NCBI GenBank assembly: GCA_950022655.1
Contig: OX465579.1
Span: forward strand, 48,029,950 to 48,093,949
Source: Alentia gelatinosa
Lineage: Eukaryota > Annelida > Polychaeta > Phyllodocida > Polynoidae
Length of the DNA: 64,000 nucleotides
Direction: 5' to 3'
Below, one piece after another: positions 12,664 through 25,590 of the stretch. Every line of letters starts with the position of its first letter. Positions within the stretch are counted from its first letter, which is position 1. Below the pieces are notes generated by a model. The model was not told the DNA's origin, searched no databases, and was given only the letters and a program-made list of their open reading frames with translations. Position numbers and translations under genes: made by a program.

Positions 12664-14787
12664 GCGCCAGAGTCGAATATACATATTGATAACATCAAGG
12701 CTTATCATTATTTATTATCATTGATGTGCTATCATCGTTCCCGTACCAATCCCGACATGCACAGCAGCACACTGCTCCTCATGCTATGTGACTTTTGCAG
12801 ATCCAGAGCAATGTAGTGTATGTAGAACTGTTTGGCATGCTGCCTAACGGAAAAAAACGGGGAACTTGGCTACTTGCGTGTCAGTGCGGCTAATGTCCAC
12901 TAGACAGCAGCAGCAAACCTGCAGCATCTTTATCGCCTCACCGAAAGTCGAGCACCATGTCTCCATCATGTGAAACGGCTGGGAGTAGGGGCTTTTGTGG
13001 ATTAGCTCAGACATTCTGCGGAGTTTCCAGGGGCCTGTCAGCCGACAAACATCAGCGAGGATCGTCGGCTAGATGGTAGAATCCTGTCGCTGGAGCGTCT
13101 GCTGACCTTCTGCTGGGTCTGTTTTGGTGGATCAGCCGCTTAATCAGATACATTAAGGATATTATTCATCTGGTATTAGGTTCTCGTTCTGCTTGATGCA
13201 TACCGTAATAAAGGCATCGTAAATGTCATTCTCAATGCCACAACGCTGAGGCAAAGTCATGGAATACGCCCAATTATATATGCACGACAAGCTTGAAGCT
13301 GATGTGAACGGAAGTCGATAGGATATGCGGAAATACCCTCGCAGAATTAACCAGAATTTCACCCAAGGATCTAATGCGTCTGAAAAAGGTCAACCATATG
13401 CGGCAGAGATGATTATTGCCATTCACCCTCACCAATCCCTCCCCCCCCCCCCCCCCCCCTCCTCACGCCCGACGCCCCGCAGCCGTTTGATTGTTCCGGG
13501 CGTATTTCACGCGTGGAATAACGTTTTCCTGCGCCCCGAGGGTCCGCAAAGGTCCACGGTAGACGGACACAGTGAAATATAGATCCCCAAAGACAATGTT
13601 CTTCACACAACAACACCTCGCCTCAACCCGGGCATCCATCTAGGCAATTGTGCTTGATGGACTGTGTACAATACAGACCAGGGCAAGCAATCGCCGCCCA
13701 CCCGGCTATTCTCCTTGATGGAGCGCCACCACATTAAAGGGTCTCCCTACAGCACACAAAGGAACCAACAGTGTGGCCAATACAGCAGTCCACCAGGGGT
13801 AGTGATGGGGGAGGGGGGTGTACAGGACTATGGGTCACATATGAGGTGGATTAGGAGAGCGAGAGAAGCTGCATGTCGGACATAGCATCTTCCGCACCAG
13901 CCTCCTTCTATGTAAAGTGAACGCCAACTGAATAGATTCTGTCAGACACAATAGAGGGCGCCACCCTTGCCACCAGGGGTCTCTGGCGACCAGTCAGGCA
14001 GGAGGGTCGGACCCCCGTGTGATGGTGGATGCTGTTGTCTGGATCGTGGAGTGCATGTAGGGGGAGCTGGAGTGGTGCTTTGCTGGCCTGGTTATAGCCT
14101 AGGAAAAGGAGGGAATAAAACGAGAAACGACCGTTCTTATACCCATTCACTACATTAATGTACTGTTCATGTCCGATGGACCAACTAACAAAGCTATTAA
14201 AGCTTCGCCAAACAATAAACACAGACTCACATGCAACTGGACAGTCAGAGTTTGATGTTAAAAGACACCCATCCTACTGCAGGACCCATTAGCGCATATT
14301 TATCACATTGATACTGATTTTAGAATTAAAAAAATACAGTGCTAATATATTTCATACGGGAATCACAAAGCCATTTCCACTAACCGAGAAGCTATATATA
14401 TTCTCTAGTGCCATATGTGAATCACTTCTCATATTTAGATATTCTTGATGAGATTTCATATTATTATATCTTATGTTTGATGTATGGGGTATAAGCAGGT
14501 ATAATGAGATGTTCGTGAGCGCCGTATAAAGCCTACTTAGAATGAGAATCCTAATCCCTAATCCAGCTATTCTGTCCCGTGATGTGTTTGTCTGCATTTG
14601 AGTGAATTGTGCGCAGTATTAGCATCTACAAAATTGCCAGAATGTAGCTTGAGGGCTGGCTCCACCAATACGATGGATTTGCCATGTGATATCTTGTTAT
14701 ATCTTACAGTATCGGGATATGTCTTACCTCCTTTGCCGCGATACGTCGAGTGCGATTGTTTGTGCTTTTTTTTTTAGCGATGTTGTA
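12664..14787. other. Noncoding, no gene seen
   Basis: Mixed-composition sequence with a 19-base C run at 13441-13459. Open frames here are short and unlike known proteins. Confidence 0.45.
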
Positions 14788-14967
14788 CAGTAGAACCCAG
14801 CTTAATCGGACACCCTTCGTTCTGGGCCAGAGTGTCCATTTATTCTGGGGTGTCTTCTAACGCGAGGTTAAAATAAACATCTAATAGAAGGATCTGTTCC
14901 GAGAAAAGGTATCCGTTAACACGGGGTGCCCGCTTATACGAGGTGTCCGTTAGGCGGGGTTCGACTG
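14788..14967. mobile_element. pogo/Tigger-like MITE, 180 bp
   Basis: The left end is CAGTAGAACCCAGCTTAATC after a TA. The right end, read on the other strand, is CAGTCGAACCCCGCC. Both are followed by CGGACACC-type words. This terminal inverted repeat is typical of pogo/Tigger-like (Tc1/mariner superfamily) non-autonomous elements. No transposase is present. The right target TA is altered (TG). Confidence 0.75.
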
Positions 14968-17408
14968 TGTGTCTATTTTGGTGCTCCACCACCACGACAC
15001 CTCATGATCTATTGCCGACATATCGCAGCATATCGTGATCTCTCGCAGCAATAGCATGGCAAAGGTGCTTAAAAAACAGATGGTTTGCAGCAAAAATGCA
15101 CACGAATACTCGCAATCTAGCGAGATTTAGCAAGGCAACCAAATCATGATAAATCTCGCTGTATCTTGTGTGTTGGTGGAACCATCAATTTATTATACAC
15201 CACAGCCCACCACAACCAATGTCCCAGGGGATTCATCATTCCTTGCACAAATCAATGCCCCCCTCACATTAACCTTCGCATTTACCTAGGTCAGCTGGAG
15301 GTTGACCTTCATTGCACAAGTGTTTATTAATCATTGGTTGTAAAAAATAGAAGAAAATTCTTATAGACAGTAATAAGGATGTAGGGAATTCTCATCTCGG
15401 CCGGTGGCAGAATCAATGGTCTGTCTCTCAGCGGATGTCTTGGATATATTTCCTTGGATCTGGTAGTGGTGCCATGGATCTTGGCATGAGTCTGGATGCC
15501 CACCCCCATCCCTACCCCCGACCCCCTACACCAAGTCAAACCAGAATGGGATAGTGACTTGAGTTCTGGGGCTTAATGTGCACTGCTTGGGTGCCAAATG
15601 TCAATAGGCTAGAATAGGCCTAATGGAAGGCTTTTCTTCAGTGTTCTTGCAAGGTACTGGCGTTTTATCCCTATTCCAAAAATAGTACCACCTAGTAAGT
15701 AGGAACTCAATGTTGAAGACAATATGGATTTCAGCCTACATATCCTAAGCATATAAGCTACTAGGTCGATGTAAATGCCCACAATGGTAATTTGGTGTGC
15801 TGACTCATTCTTCAATTATTGTTGAAAATCAATTCCTTTATATTTCAATTTTCAATTTTCTCAATATTCAAGAGGTAAACTACATATATCGATCTTCCAA
15901 AGCCATTCCATATAAGGTTCCCGTGATAAACATTATCCCATGGGGTGTGGTGAAAATACCCCATCAATCCTCAAAAGGGAAATAGCCTGCCTTCAAGGCT
16001 GACCCCATAAAGATAATTATATTTAAAAGTGACCTTCACCAATCTGTAATGCATTTCATTCCGAATCCATGGAAAAACAAATCTTATTAGGCTGCGCTTA
16101 CTGTCGCCATTTCTAAAGATGCATTAAGCAATAGGTCCAGAGACCCAAGCTTATTCTTCTTTGGCGCCAGCAGTCTGTCGTTTGAGTGGGCAGACGAAGA
16201 ACATTTGGCCATTCAATAGTGCCTGCCTGGCGCGACCTTGTTGTGGTGGTTGTAGACATTGGTTTGATCCTCGTTTCATAGCGCCGCCTGTCAATCGCGT
16301 CTGCTCACCTGCAGGGCATGAATTAAGGGCGATAATAGGGGGCCCGACGGACCGCTGATTAGATGGAGGTCAGACGGGCCGCGCCCTCCATGACATCGCC
16401 TAGGGGAAACGTCAGTCGTCCACGGCGAGGGGAAGGACACGACATTTGCGCATAATGTTACAACTATTACCATAGGCCGGCTCTCTGCTGGGAACGGTAA
16501 TGACGCGCTGATTGTAGATGGCCAGAACATGCCGTGTGATCACGCTGTAATGAGAGTCTCTTTGATACCGGCTATCAATTTTATTCCTAGCGACTGCATA
16601 TCATATAGGCACGTATATGTATATAGGGCCTATCTATATGTATATGAATACAAATGGGCGGGATGATTTCTCAAGCATCGCAGGAAGTTCCTCAGCTAAA
16701 GACTATCACACGCATGCTCGGCCGGCCATCGGTCATCGGTGCCACCATGGGACTTCACTTTGACCTCAGCCTTCAGTCAAGGAAGTCCCAAAATGTTTTT
16801 TTCTCTCATTACTCCCTGGTCAGTTTTGCAACTGTATCATTGTCATGTATATATATAAACTATTCATCCCCACCAAATTTGTCTCATCTTTTTGTCATGC
16901 CTAGCTCTTTTTATATATATTTTGGCCTTTGGCCTTATTGAGGATTAGCCTACCCTCCTCAAGCTTGATAAAAAATGGATGTTTATTAAGTTACTTCCCA
17001 AAGCAATCCAGTTCGGTTCGCTGCAAAGTACAGTACCCTGGCACCCGAGCTAATGTTATTTCCATTTACAATGGAAGAGTGTGGTATACCTAAATTACTT
17101 CGTTAAATAAAAGTAAGAGAATATCATAAGAAATTATGTATTTGAGCCATCTGTATTTGATCCGAAATGAAGTATCAAGAATGTTTCAATAAACCTAGAT
17201 AATTAATTTGATAGTCGTTCTCAAGTGTCATGAACAGGATTACTTAATGAAACTAATTTCTGGAATTAAAATATGGAGTAGCTGGGTTGAGTCATATGCC
17301 TACCCTTCCACCAACCTCATACCTCCTGACTGGGTCTGTGTTTCTTTGAAGAGCGTAGTGAATGGTCTGTCCCTTCAGTTGTGGAAGTTACAATGCTATA
17401 CAGTCAGG
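14968..17408. other. Noncoding, no gene seen
   Basis: Mixed AT-rich sequence. The stretch 16160-16540 is locally GC-rich and balanced but yields no recognisable exon. Confidence 0.45.
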
Positions 17409-17597
17409 TGTGTCCCATCAGATTTGAAATGTACATGCATTGTAGAGTGGTAGGAGAGCATTGAGCCAGAAAAAAAAACAGGCTCTTGAGTGTAGCTAGT
17501 TGGTCAAGGCTTGATAACAGGGTTGAAGGGAGAAAAACTTGTCTGTCAGGTGTGCACTAAGTGGGTGTATTTAGATGTGTCCCATCAGATTTGAAAT
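17409..17597. repeat. Two copies of a 22-bp dispersed repeat word
   Basis: An identical 22-base word (starting TGTGTCCCATCAGATTT) occurs at 17409-17430 and 17576-17597. Its reverse complement closely matches the repeated TCAAATCTGATGGGACAG-type motif at 63.1-63.7 kb, so both belong to one dispersed family. Confidence 0.6.
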
Positions 17598-18939
17598 ATA
17601 AATACCACATTTAGACAATGATATCATCTAATAGTTTCCTTTTCTATTAGCAGATTACAGTAGCCATAACTAAGTGTTTATCATTTCATGAAAGGATTGA
17701 CCTAGTGAATCCTTTTGTCTTCAAAAAGACTAGAAATGAAAATGTCTATTTTTAGGAACCAAGTCAGTAGTGGGGCAGGGGTATGGTCAGACTGGGATAC
17801 TGGACACCTGTCAATTTCACCAGGCCTTTATAATTGGTGCATGGATAGTGAAGTGTTAGATTCTTTGCAGTAAGCTGAAAGCCTGTGTGAGTATTCTAAC
17901 ATCTAGATGCCGTATATGAGCGTGATTTCCCACACTCAACAAATACACAAACCCATTCATACATATATACCTCCACACTCCATATATGTGTAATCTTATT
18001 CCTATGTAAGACGGCCCTTTATGCCTGGTTTCTTGGGTTTTTTTCCTCACAAAAGAATAAAAAGAAGCCTGGTCCCACTGCTAAGGTTACTAGTGGATAT
18101 CTGTACCATGTGGATTGTAAAAGGATCACACCGACCGGTGGGTTCGTCTAGTCTGGAAGGGGCTTGTGGAGATGGCGGCCTGCCGAGTTTGGAGATATCT
18201 GGTGAGCGTCATTGTTTGCCGGATAGGCACTCTGGGGACGGTGATGGTGGGTTGTGCAGAAGGAGGGCACTCAATGTGTCTGTTGAGTCTGAGGAGGGTT
18301 CTACTGGGGCCAAGGTTCGTAGGTGTGGTCAAGTTGACGTTGGATTCCAGGAAGACAACAGAGAGGATATTGGTGAACCTTTACAGGAAATGGAGTTACC
18401 TTGGGGGATAGAAGTCAACGCCACATGTGGCAAGTGAGTGACTCTATTAAGCAAGTCGTAGACTAGATATGGCTTAACCCTCTGACAAGGGGGCCATTAG
18501 TCATAATGAGCTGTCAAGACCTGATGGGAAGAGCAACAAGCAAAGTTAACAACTTTAGCAGGGCTTGTGTCAAGCAGTACATAAAAGGGCTGGTGATATC
18601 GCTAACCAAGAATGATGTGTCTAGAGGTTATAAGTTTCTTTGGGTTCGAATTTGAAGGAGGATAATCCCTCCAGGAAGGAATTTGCCAAGATGGTGATGG
18701 GTGTCTTTACCTGGGGTAACAACCAAGAGCAGACCTGAGGCAAGTCAAGTTATGGGTATGAACAAGGCCCAGACAGGAAGGGAGAGCAGTGTGGAAGCTT
18801 CCAACATAAAGGATATCGACAGTACTGGGATTACAGGGCAGACAACCAGTTGATTAAACAGCCCTAGCAGGATCAATGATACTATTCAGGGAAAGGTGGA
18901 ATGTGGAACAGGGGGAAACAATGACAGAATAAGCAGGAT

Positions 18940-19880
18940 ATGAGTGAGTATGATTTTATTCCATCTAATGTACATGTGGTTATGCAAGTTTACAAGGCTG
19001 GTGGGGTTTCTAGACGATCTGCTAGTTGGGTCAGTGTCACTGACAACAGCTGGGTGCTTATCCAGTTGCAGGGACATACTATAGATGCCAGTGTTATTCC
19101 GGACCAGCCTCCGGTGACAGATTCTAAGACAAGAAATTCAGAGAAGAATGATTTAATGGAAAACCAAATTGATAAGATGTTCTCACATGACATAATTGAG
19201 GAAGCAGTGCCAAAGAGTAAGGCTGATGTCTCCAATCTTTTCTTGGAGAAGGCCTCTGAGGGATCTAGGTTGATATTAGATTTGTCCTAACTAGACCAAT
19301 TTATGGAATATAGGCATTTCAAAATGGATTATATTGAAAGGGTAGTGCAAATGCTCTCGGAAGGTGTTTGGATGACGAGTCAAAACTTGAAGCAAGCCTA
19401 CCACTCTGTATGTCCCTATATGATCAGGGACTTTCTATAATTCCACTTTAAAGGGAAACGATATAGATACATGTGTCCTGCGAATGGTTATAGCCCAGGG
19501 CCTAGAGTGTTTGCGAAGATAATGAAGGCTATTGTGGATCACTTGACGGATGCGTTTGGCATACAGATGTTTTTCTATATAGACAACACCTTAGTTTATG
19601 GACAGACAGTGAACAAGGTCACTTGGGCTGTGAGGAAGTTAATAGAAGTTCTGTAATTTCTAGATTTTGTGGTCATTTATGAGAAATCATGGTAAGAATT
19701 AGTTAGGAACATTGAGTACCTAGAGTTACCATTGATAGACTTCAATAACTGGTTCATCTGCAACAAGAGTAAGTGGATAAATTGAGAGATCTGATCAGAG
19801 TACTAAGGACTAGGAAAAGCTATTCTAAAGTTCTAGGGAGATGGACAAAGTTGGTGAACGCGAACAGGGAACTTTTCTTA
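18940..19880 (+). pseudogene. DIRS-like reverse transcriptase, inactivated
   Basis: The reading frame keeps RT landmarks in order: a VLIQLQGH-type start, SNLFLEKASEGSRLILDLS, a QFMEYRHFK motif (family consensus QFVEYQHFK), an FKGKRYRYMCPANGYSPGPRVF stretch in the place of the usual FxCLPFGLSSAPRVF, and the catalytic box. The box reads YIDN (19576-19587) in place of the usual YLDD, so one catalytic aspartate is lost. TAA stops interrupt the frame at 19288, 19438, 19654 and 19693 with no frameshift between them. The frame then shifts into a thumb-like segment (RDLIRVLRTRKSYSKVLG) to about 19880. The copy cannot make an active enzyme. Confidence 0.75.
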
Positions 19881-20080
19881 AATCCATCTGTAAACAAGTG
19901 TCTTATATTTTTCAGTCACTGATGGCCGAACATTTGAGCCATGGTTATGTAAATACTGCCCATTCTTGTATATCAACTTTTATTAGAGTTCACAATGTGT
20001 CTTTGGAAGAACACAAGATGATTGTGTGGTTCATGAAAGGGTTAGGTAATTTCAGGCCACAGGCGCCGCAGTACAAGTGA
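19881..20080 (+). pseudogene. DIRS tyrosine recombinase, N-terminal core-binding fragment
   Basis: The open stretch contains GYVNTAHSCISTFI, then WFMKGLGNFRPQAPQYK. This matches the SAM-like core-binding domain of DIRS recombinases, where VNTARSALS and LMKG-RPxxPRY are typical. The catalytic half with the R-H-R-Y residues does not follow; a TGA ends the frame and the sequence becomes AT-rich and unrelated. Confidence 0.65.
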
Positions 20081-20449
20081 GATCATGTAGATTTGACAGT
20101 ATATAATTGGTTGAATTATTCATGATATCAATATTTTAATTTTAATAATTATCACGTGGGTTTTGTTGAAAACCAAATGATGGAAATGAAGTTTTATTTC
20201 AATAAACCCAAGAAACCTTGAGGTCAAGGGGTGTCTAGCTCTCCCCATCACTTTTAGTACTGTACCCAGCCCAGTTATGGATAAGGAATTATTTTGAGAG
20301 CATTGGTTAGGACCTGAGTGTACCCCACCTGCAACTAGCCGTAAGCCCAGACACCCCATCATCTCGAGGTTTCATATGTAGAAAACGATTAAATTTCATT
20401 TCAATTATTTAATTTCCAATTCAACCTGGTTTGATTTCATTGGTGGTCA

Positions 20450-20652
20450 TAGAAGTTGGTCGATGGTGCTGTATAATCTAATGTTGGAGAGAATTTTTTT
20501 TAACCCGTTTTGTTTCCATCTGACGATTGTTGTACCAATAGTGTCATAGAATCGGCGGTGCTCACTGCCATAATCGGTGGTCTTAATTAGTAGGGGGAAA
20601 CACCACATAACAAAGACTCTTAACTGGGTGATCCACAACCAGGGTTCTACTG
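20450..20652 (-). mobile_element. Possible pogo/Tigger-like MITE end
   Basis: Read on the minus strand from 20652, the sequence starts CAGTAGAACCCTGGTTG after a TA, like the element at 14788-14967. A matching opposite end was not found, so the left limit is a guess. Confidence 0.35.
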
Positions 20653-22120
20653 TACACACGGCTACTTGCAAACTATGCAATCGGGAACTTGACTCAAAAT
20701 GTAAGAGTAGAAAAAACTGAATAGAAATGAACCTATCTGAGATATATCGTAGTAGCCAGTTCTAGGTATCTCCCTTTGTAATATTTTCTGTGGTTCTTCC
20801 ACTAGATTGATAGATTATGTATATTAACATTCCACATGTTTTCACTTCAAGACTTTTCCTTCACGCTGACGGCCCATCCGCAGCACATCACATGATTTAG
20901 ATAGTAAAATTACCACTTTAAAAGTAAGGGGCCAAGTTAGTTACTATTTGTGGGTGTACACACATGTAGATGTACTACTCGTGTGTTTTATTCTTCTAAT
21001 AGTATAATCCATGTCAACCGAGAAAACCTGTTTACATTGGTGCCAATTTTTACAAATGTTTTATCACCGGATTTGTAAAATTAGAATTGGAATAACTAAA
21101 ATTGGAAATATATTACCTATTCCTGAAGAAAAACAAATGCTTAACGAAAGAGGTGACGAAAGTTGAAAATAGAGAAATTTTTATTGTCCTTTCTACATAT
21201 TTCCCTTGGGTGCATGATAAAACTATTGTTAGTACATCAAAATGGAATGCCGTAGGGCTTTTCTTTCAGTGACTAATGCATACCTTAGTTAATGTGAAAT
21301 AAGATGAATTTAAGATGCCAAGTCCTTAGACATACTCCCAATCATTCAGTTGGATACTTTGCAGTGATTTTCACTTTGCTACTGGGAGAATCTTTCTGCC
21401 TTTACAGAGTCTTCTCACCTGGCCTTACCTATCACCTATGACATGTAGGAAGGAAACAGGAGACACAAAGTCAAGTTGACATCTTATTGTTGCTTTTCCT
21501 CTCATAGTATATCCGCAAGATCCGACTTCCTGTCATTGGTTGGGTCATTTTGCTTGCACGGACGTATTCCCCATCATGACTTCCCATTAAGCATAGATAT
21601 ATACAATGTGTTCTGAGGGCGTAAAGTTACCTACCTGTAAGGTGCCAAACATGTTGCCTCCTTCCAAAGGACCGCCAGTCGCGCTATACGTGACATCCAG
21701 TCTCAGTTAAGGGAGAAGGAGGATGAGGTCCAAATGTAAACTTTTCATCATTAGTTAAACTCCCTCCAACAATCCTGTCTTACCCCGCGACAGACATGTT
21801 TAAGTCGGCATGAATGTAGAAGGATATTACCTCCAAAATGATTTATCATAGTTGGGTTTATTGATTCCGTATGTTCTGCCAGCGATATAGCAAATTGGTC
21901 ATCTTCAGCTATTGGGGTTAGTAGCGTAAGAAAATAAAATCTGATACATCTGATAAATAATCGGAGGGATTTGATGAAACTATGATCATGAGCGGTGAAG
22001 AGGAGAAATGCATCAATCACAATACATGTTGTATGTCATATTTAGCATTTTCTGATAACCGGCAGCAGGAGTTCCCTTTATACTTTCTACAAAAATACTA
22101 TCTGCATCACAAATCCTCTC
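20653..22120. other. Noncoding, no gene seen
   Basis: AT-rich sequence with no recognised gene or RNA. Confidence 0.5.
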
Positions 22121-22179
22121 GTTTGAATCGCTAAGTAATTCAAGCGACTTCGTCTTGTGAATAACTAAGCGATTCAAAC
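22121..22179. repeat. 22-bp inverted repeat hairpin, loop 15
   Basis: Arms GTTTGAATCGCTAAGTAATT-CA (22121-22142) and 22158-22179 pair at about 20 of 22 positions around a 15-base loop. The geometry is the same as the hairpin at 6205-6263, with a different sequence. Confidence 0.7.
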
Positions 22180-25100
22180 CCGATGGGGTACGAGCTCTGA
22201 CTCTTAACTTTCATAGGTTTCCTCTATAATAAAAAAGATATGTTTTTCTATATATCGTTATATATAAATTGAATTCCAGTAGCTTTCGAGAATTCGAGAT
22301 GTCTTGAATCAAATGATTGCATATCCCATTGGTTTAAACATATTAATTTTCAAGAAATGGTAAAACTGGTTGATATGCCCTTCTATTGCCCATATACCAA
22401 TTGCGAGAAAGCTTGGGGAGTCTTCAAGATCAAAATCTACGTTTGGGTAATACTATTGGGCGCAATGGGAGGTCTGATCACCCGGAAATATCCGTCACCT
22501 ACTCGAGCAATATTGAGTTCACCTCTCCCGAGCCAATGTCCAATGACCATGGCCCATTCACTTTTACTGCACCTTTGCGGCTGTTAAACCTGAGACTTCC
22601 ATGCATACAGATTTCCTTTTGATACATCTTTCCATGCATATGAATACAAAAATAGTTTATAAATAATTCATCTGTGAAGCAACAGGTGATAAATAAGGGA
22701 TGGCTTGTCGTGTAGACCTCTGGGGTTTCCAAGCTGCAGATATGTAATGACTGGATGACCGGGCGGTATTCTGTGAGTGGTTTGCGGAGCAGCTCGTTTG
22801 TGGCGGTCGTCAGACAGTAGGGGCTCTGTCGATGGAGGGGTGTACACCCCATCCAACAAGCACCCCTCTGCCCCAATACGCACCTCTGCGCCCCGCGGTC
22901 GTGCCCGTACATACAGAATTAGGAGGGGTGGGGGTGTCTTGTCGTGACGTCAGAGCAGGACCATCGCTGGTAATCAGCTCCAACTACTGAGGCCTGTCGT
23001 AGGCCACTCTACCGACCAGTCGCTTATTACGGCAATTTTCTCATCAGGTGCTACATACTGTAAACCCTCTACTCTTGTCTGCAAGCCTAACTCCTCCCCC
23101 TCTCTTTGATACTGTAGAGGAAAAGTTTAGTCTTATTCAGATCTTTGAAATGAAGCAAATGTAAACACGATATTTTATATCCAACTTTGTGATGCATACG
23201 TGCCTTCTAGATTTCTCCTGTGGTGAGATTAGGGCTTTTACGGTTGCTGCCTCGCCTGATTGGTCAATAGACCACTGGAACTACCTTTTATGGTTAAAGA
23301 GCCCCGCGGTATTACTTCGCTGATTACAGGTCACAGTCTGAGCGAATTACACAGTTGGCCAAGGTCACATTCGGACTCGGGAAAATACGAAATATTCTGT
23401 TTTCCATAGATGTAACATTTTTTCCTAAAGCATATTTAAATGGTGTGGTAGCTTGTTTTGTTTTGTTTGTTTAAATCCATTGTTTATCTGCGCTCCTTAA
23501 TACGATAAATGGATTTATTCTATGATTTTCTATAATCAGGAAAATGATATCTTATAGATATTTCATCGACTTATGCGTTATTCATGAATAGGACAATAAG
23601 ATAAATCCCATCATTATGCCACTTTCAACAGAAGAACATCTGTTACTTTTCAATTTCAATAGAAATCGGACAAGTCTGTTCTTTGTGAAAAATCTTTTTT
23701 AAAAGCTAAATTTAAAGGGCGTCGAACAATGTGTTTTGGTGTGTTATTTGCATACGCAGATTTGGCAGATATGAAAGTCGATGAATCGACCAATCTTAGT
23801 AGAGTCTCTCTAATTCGACCACCCCCTAACGATCTGAGCTCTGGATGACAAGATTGTGGATTATTTGAGCTGTTGAACATGAAGGCCTGAGTTGGTTGAT
23901 CACCACATTGATTATGAGTTCACTGTATACAAAATGGTATTCCTCCATTACACGGGGGATGAGAGTAAGTACATCAATTAGGGGAAACTAATTGGATATT
24001 GAGTAGTACATGTATAATCGTATATTTTTACATGTTTCTAAATTGTCTAGGATAGTAACACGTTGTTATATCTGGCGTTGGTTATATATGTCTTTATCTA
24101 TACGCGAATCTGGAAAGATCAGTAGAAATGTAATATTCATAGGCCAAACAAGGCATGCAAAACCTTGTTTTGTGTTAGGAATACATATACGGATTCCATT
24201 GCTTCTGCATCTAGATGTACATATTGATCCCGCCCTCCCCCACAACGCCTCTACGGAACCTCCATCATTACGGCTTTGCCAATCAAATATCCATACAATC
24301 AGCATCGGAGAAGATGGGATCTGTCGTGTGAAGATGAAAACACAATTTTCCCACGTGTGACCATTAGTTATGAGGCGATTGCGTGCCAACCGTTTCCCCC
24401 TTCGCAACATCAATCACTGCTTAACATGCATTATGCAGACACCAGTCAATAACACTAAAATGATCGGGGGTTTAAGCCTGATATTGAAACCCAGGGACCC
24501 AACTCCACGTTTTTTTAAAGCATTTACCATATGGAACCGATGCGACTACAACTATCATGACACGCCCTTGAACGTAGGTAATAGATATAAATAACACATG
24601 CGTAATGTTGCACGGTACGTATTCGCTGTGTTAGCATATATATTGCCAGATGGAGAGCTCGAAACTGGCCGATTGCATCCATGGAGCCGCGTCGGCGTTT
24701 ACTCATGGCTTGCTGTACATCTGATTTGTGAATGATCCCATCATTTATGTATCCGTTTCTGCTAATCCTACCACACCTAAAGGTGACACGAGTACTATGT
24801 TTGGTTTTTAGTTCATCTGGCATAGCTGCTCTATGCGCATTGATTTTAAACCAATATCAAATGCGAATGGAATAGACAATTAAATGGGTTTACTGGAACG
24901 TTTGATTTTAATGTTAATATGAGCAAGATTACCTTTTATTTTCGATATTAGAAGTGCTGTATACATATTCTCATAACTTTCATAGAAGTATTGTTTTAGT
25001 ATTAATTAAGAACATCTTAAATTCTGTAATTGATATCTCGCTATTCAAAACAAAAGGAAACACGACAATAGATACAAAAATGTTCAGAGCCCTTTTGCGG

Positions 25101-25340
25101 TATACATACAAAAGTAAAAAAACAATTACGATAGACAGCAACAAAACAATAAACGACAGAGAGAAGGGGTCAGAATGGTCGGATAACAATTTATTCATGG
25201 AAACTTCGTTCTGACCTCTAAAAATAAGTGTACACAAGGATGATCGGTGCTTCATTGCTCACTTCTCAAGTCTTGCATAGTAATGCTTTTATAGATCGAC
25301 ATGGCCTGTCAACAAACGTATCTTTAAGTTCAGCCGGGTC
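22180..25340. other. Noncoding, no gene seen
   Basis: AT-rich intergenic sequence; open frames are short and unrelated to known families. Confidence 0.5.
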
Positions 25341-25590
25341 TGATACCACTGGGCCGTCAGTCGCAAGGCCTGATACAATGATGCGAGAAGTCGCAGGTTC
25401 CGATACGATAATATTATAGGTCGCAAGATGTAATACAACAATGCTAACGGTCGCGATGCTGACATCACAATGTTGAACATGGCCTTACATCATGATGCTA
25501 AAGATCGCAGGGGCTGAGACCACAATCTTGGTGTTCTGAGGAACATGACACCACGGGAGGTCGTACCACAATGATGTGCAGGGCACAACA
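25341..25590. repeat. 30-bp tandem repeat, diverged
   Basis: Successive 30-base units start TGATACCACT, TGATACAATG, CGATACGATA, TAATACAACA and GACATCACAA at 25341, 25371, 25401, 25431 and 25461. Each of the first four carries a GTCGCA/GTCGCG word at position 20. Later units drift in length. A period divisible by three keeps frames open on both strands; no gene is claimed. Confidence 0.8.

Larger units (their letters stand above)
18940..20080 (+). mobile_element. Decayed DIRS-like retrotransposon
   Basis: Reverse transcriptase of DIRS type is followed directly by a tyrosine-recombinase fragment, an order diagnostic for DIRS elements, which integrate with a recombinase in place of an integrase. 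The RNase H and methyltransferase regions usually found between them are missing. Sequence at 18021-18935 is also locally GC-richer and may hold gag remains, but I could not recognise them. Terminal repeats were not found. Confidence 0.72.

Noticed and set aside
18021..18437. 138-codon frame upstream of the DIRS RT
   Set aside because: Could be gag remains, but I found no conserved motif, and overlapping frames on the other strand are open too.
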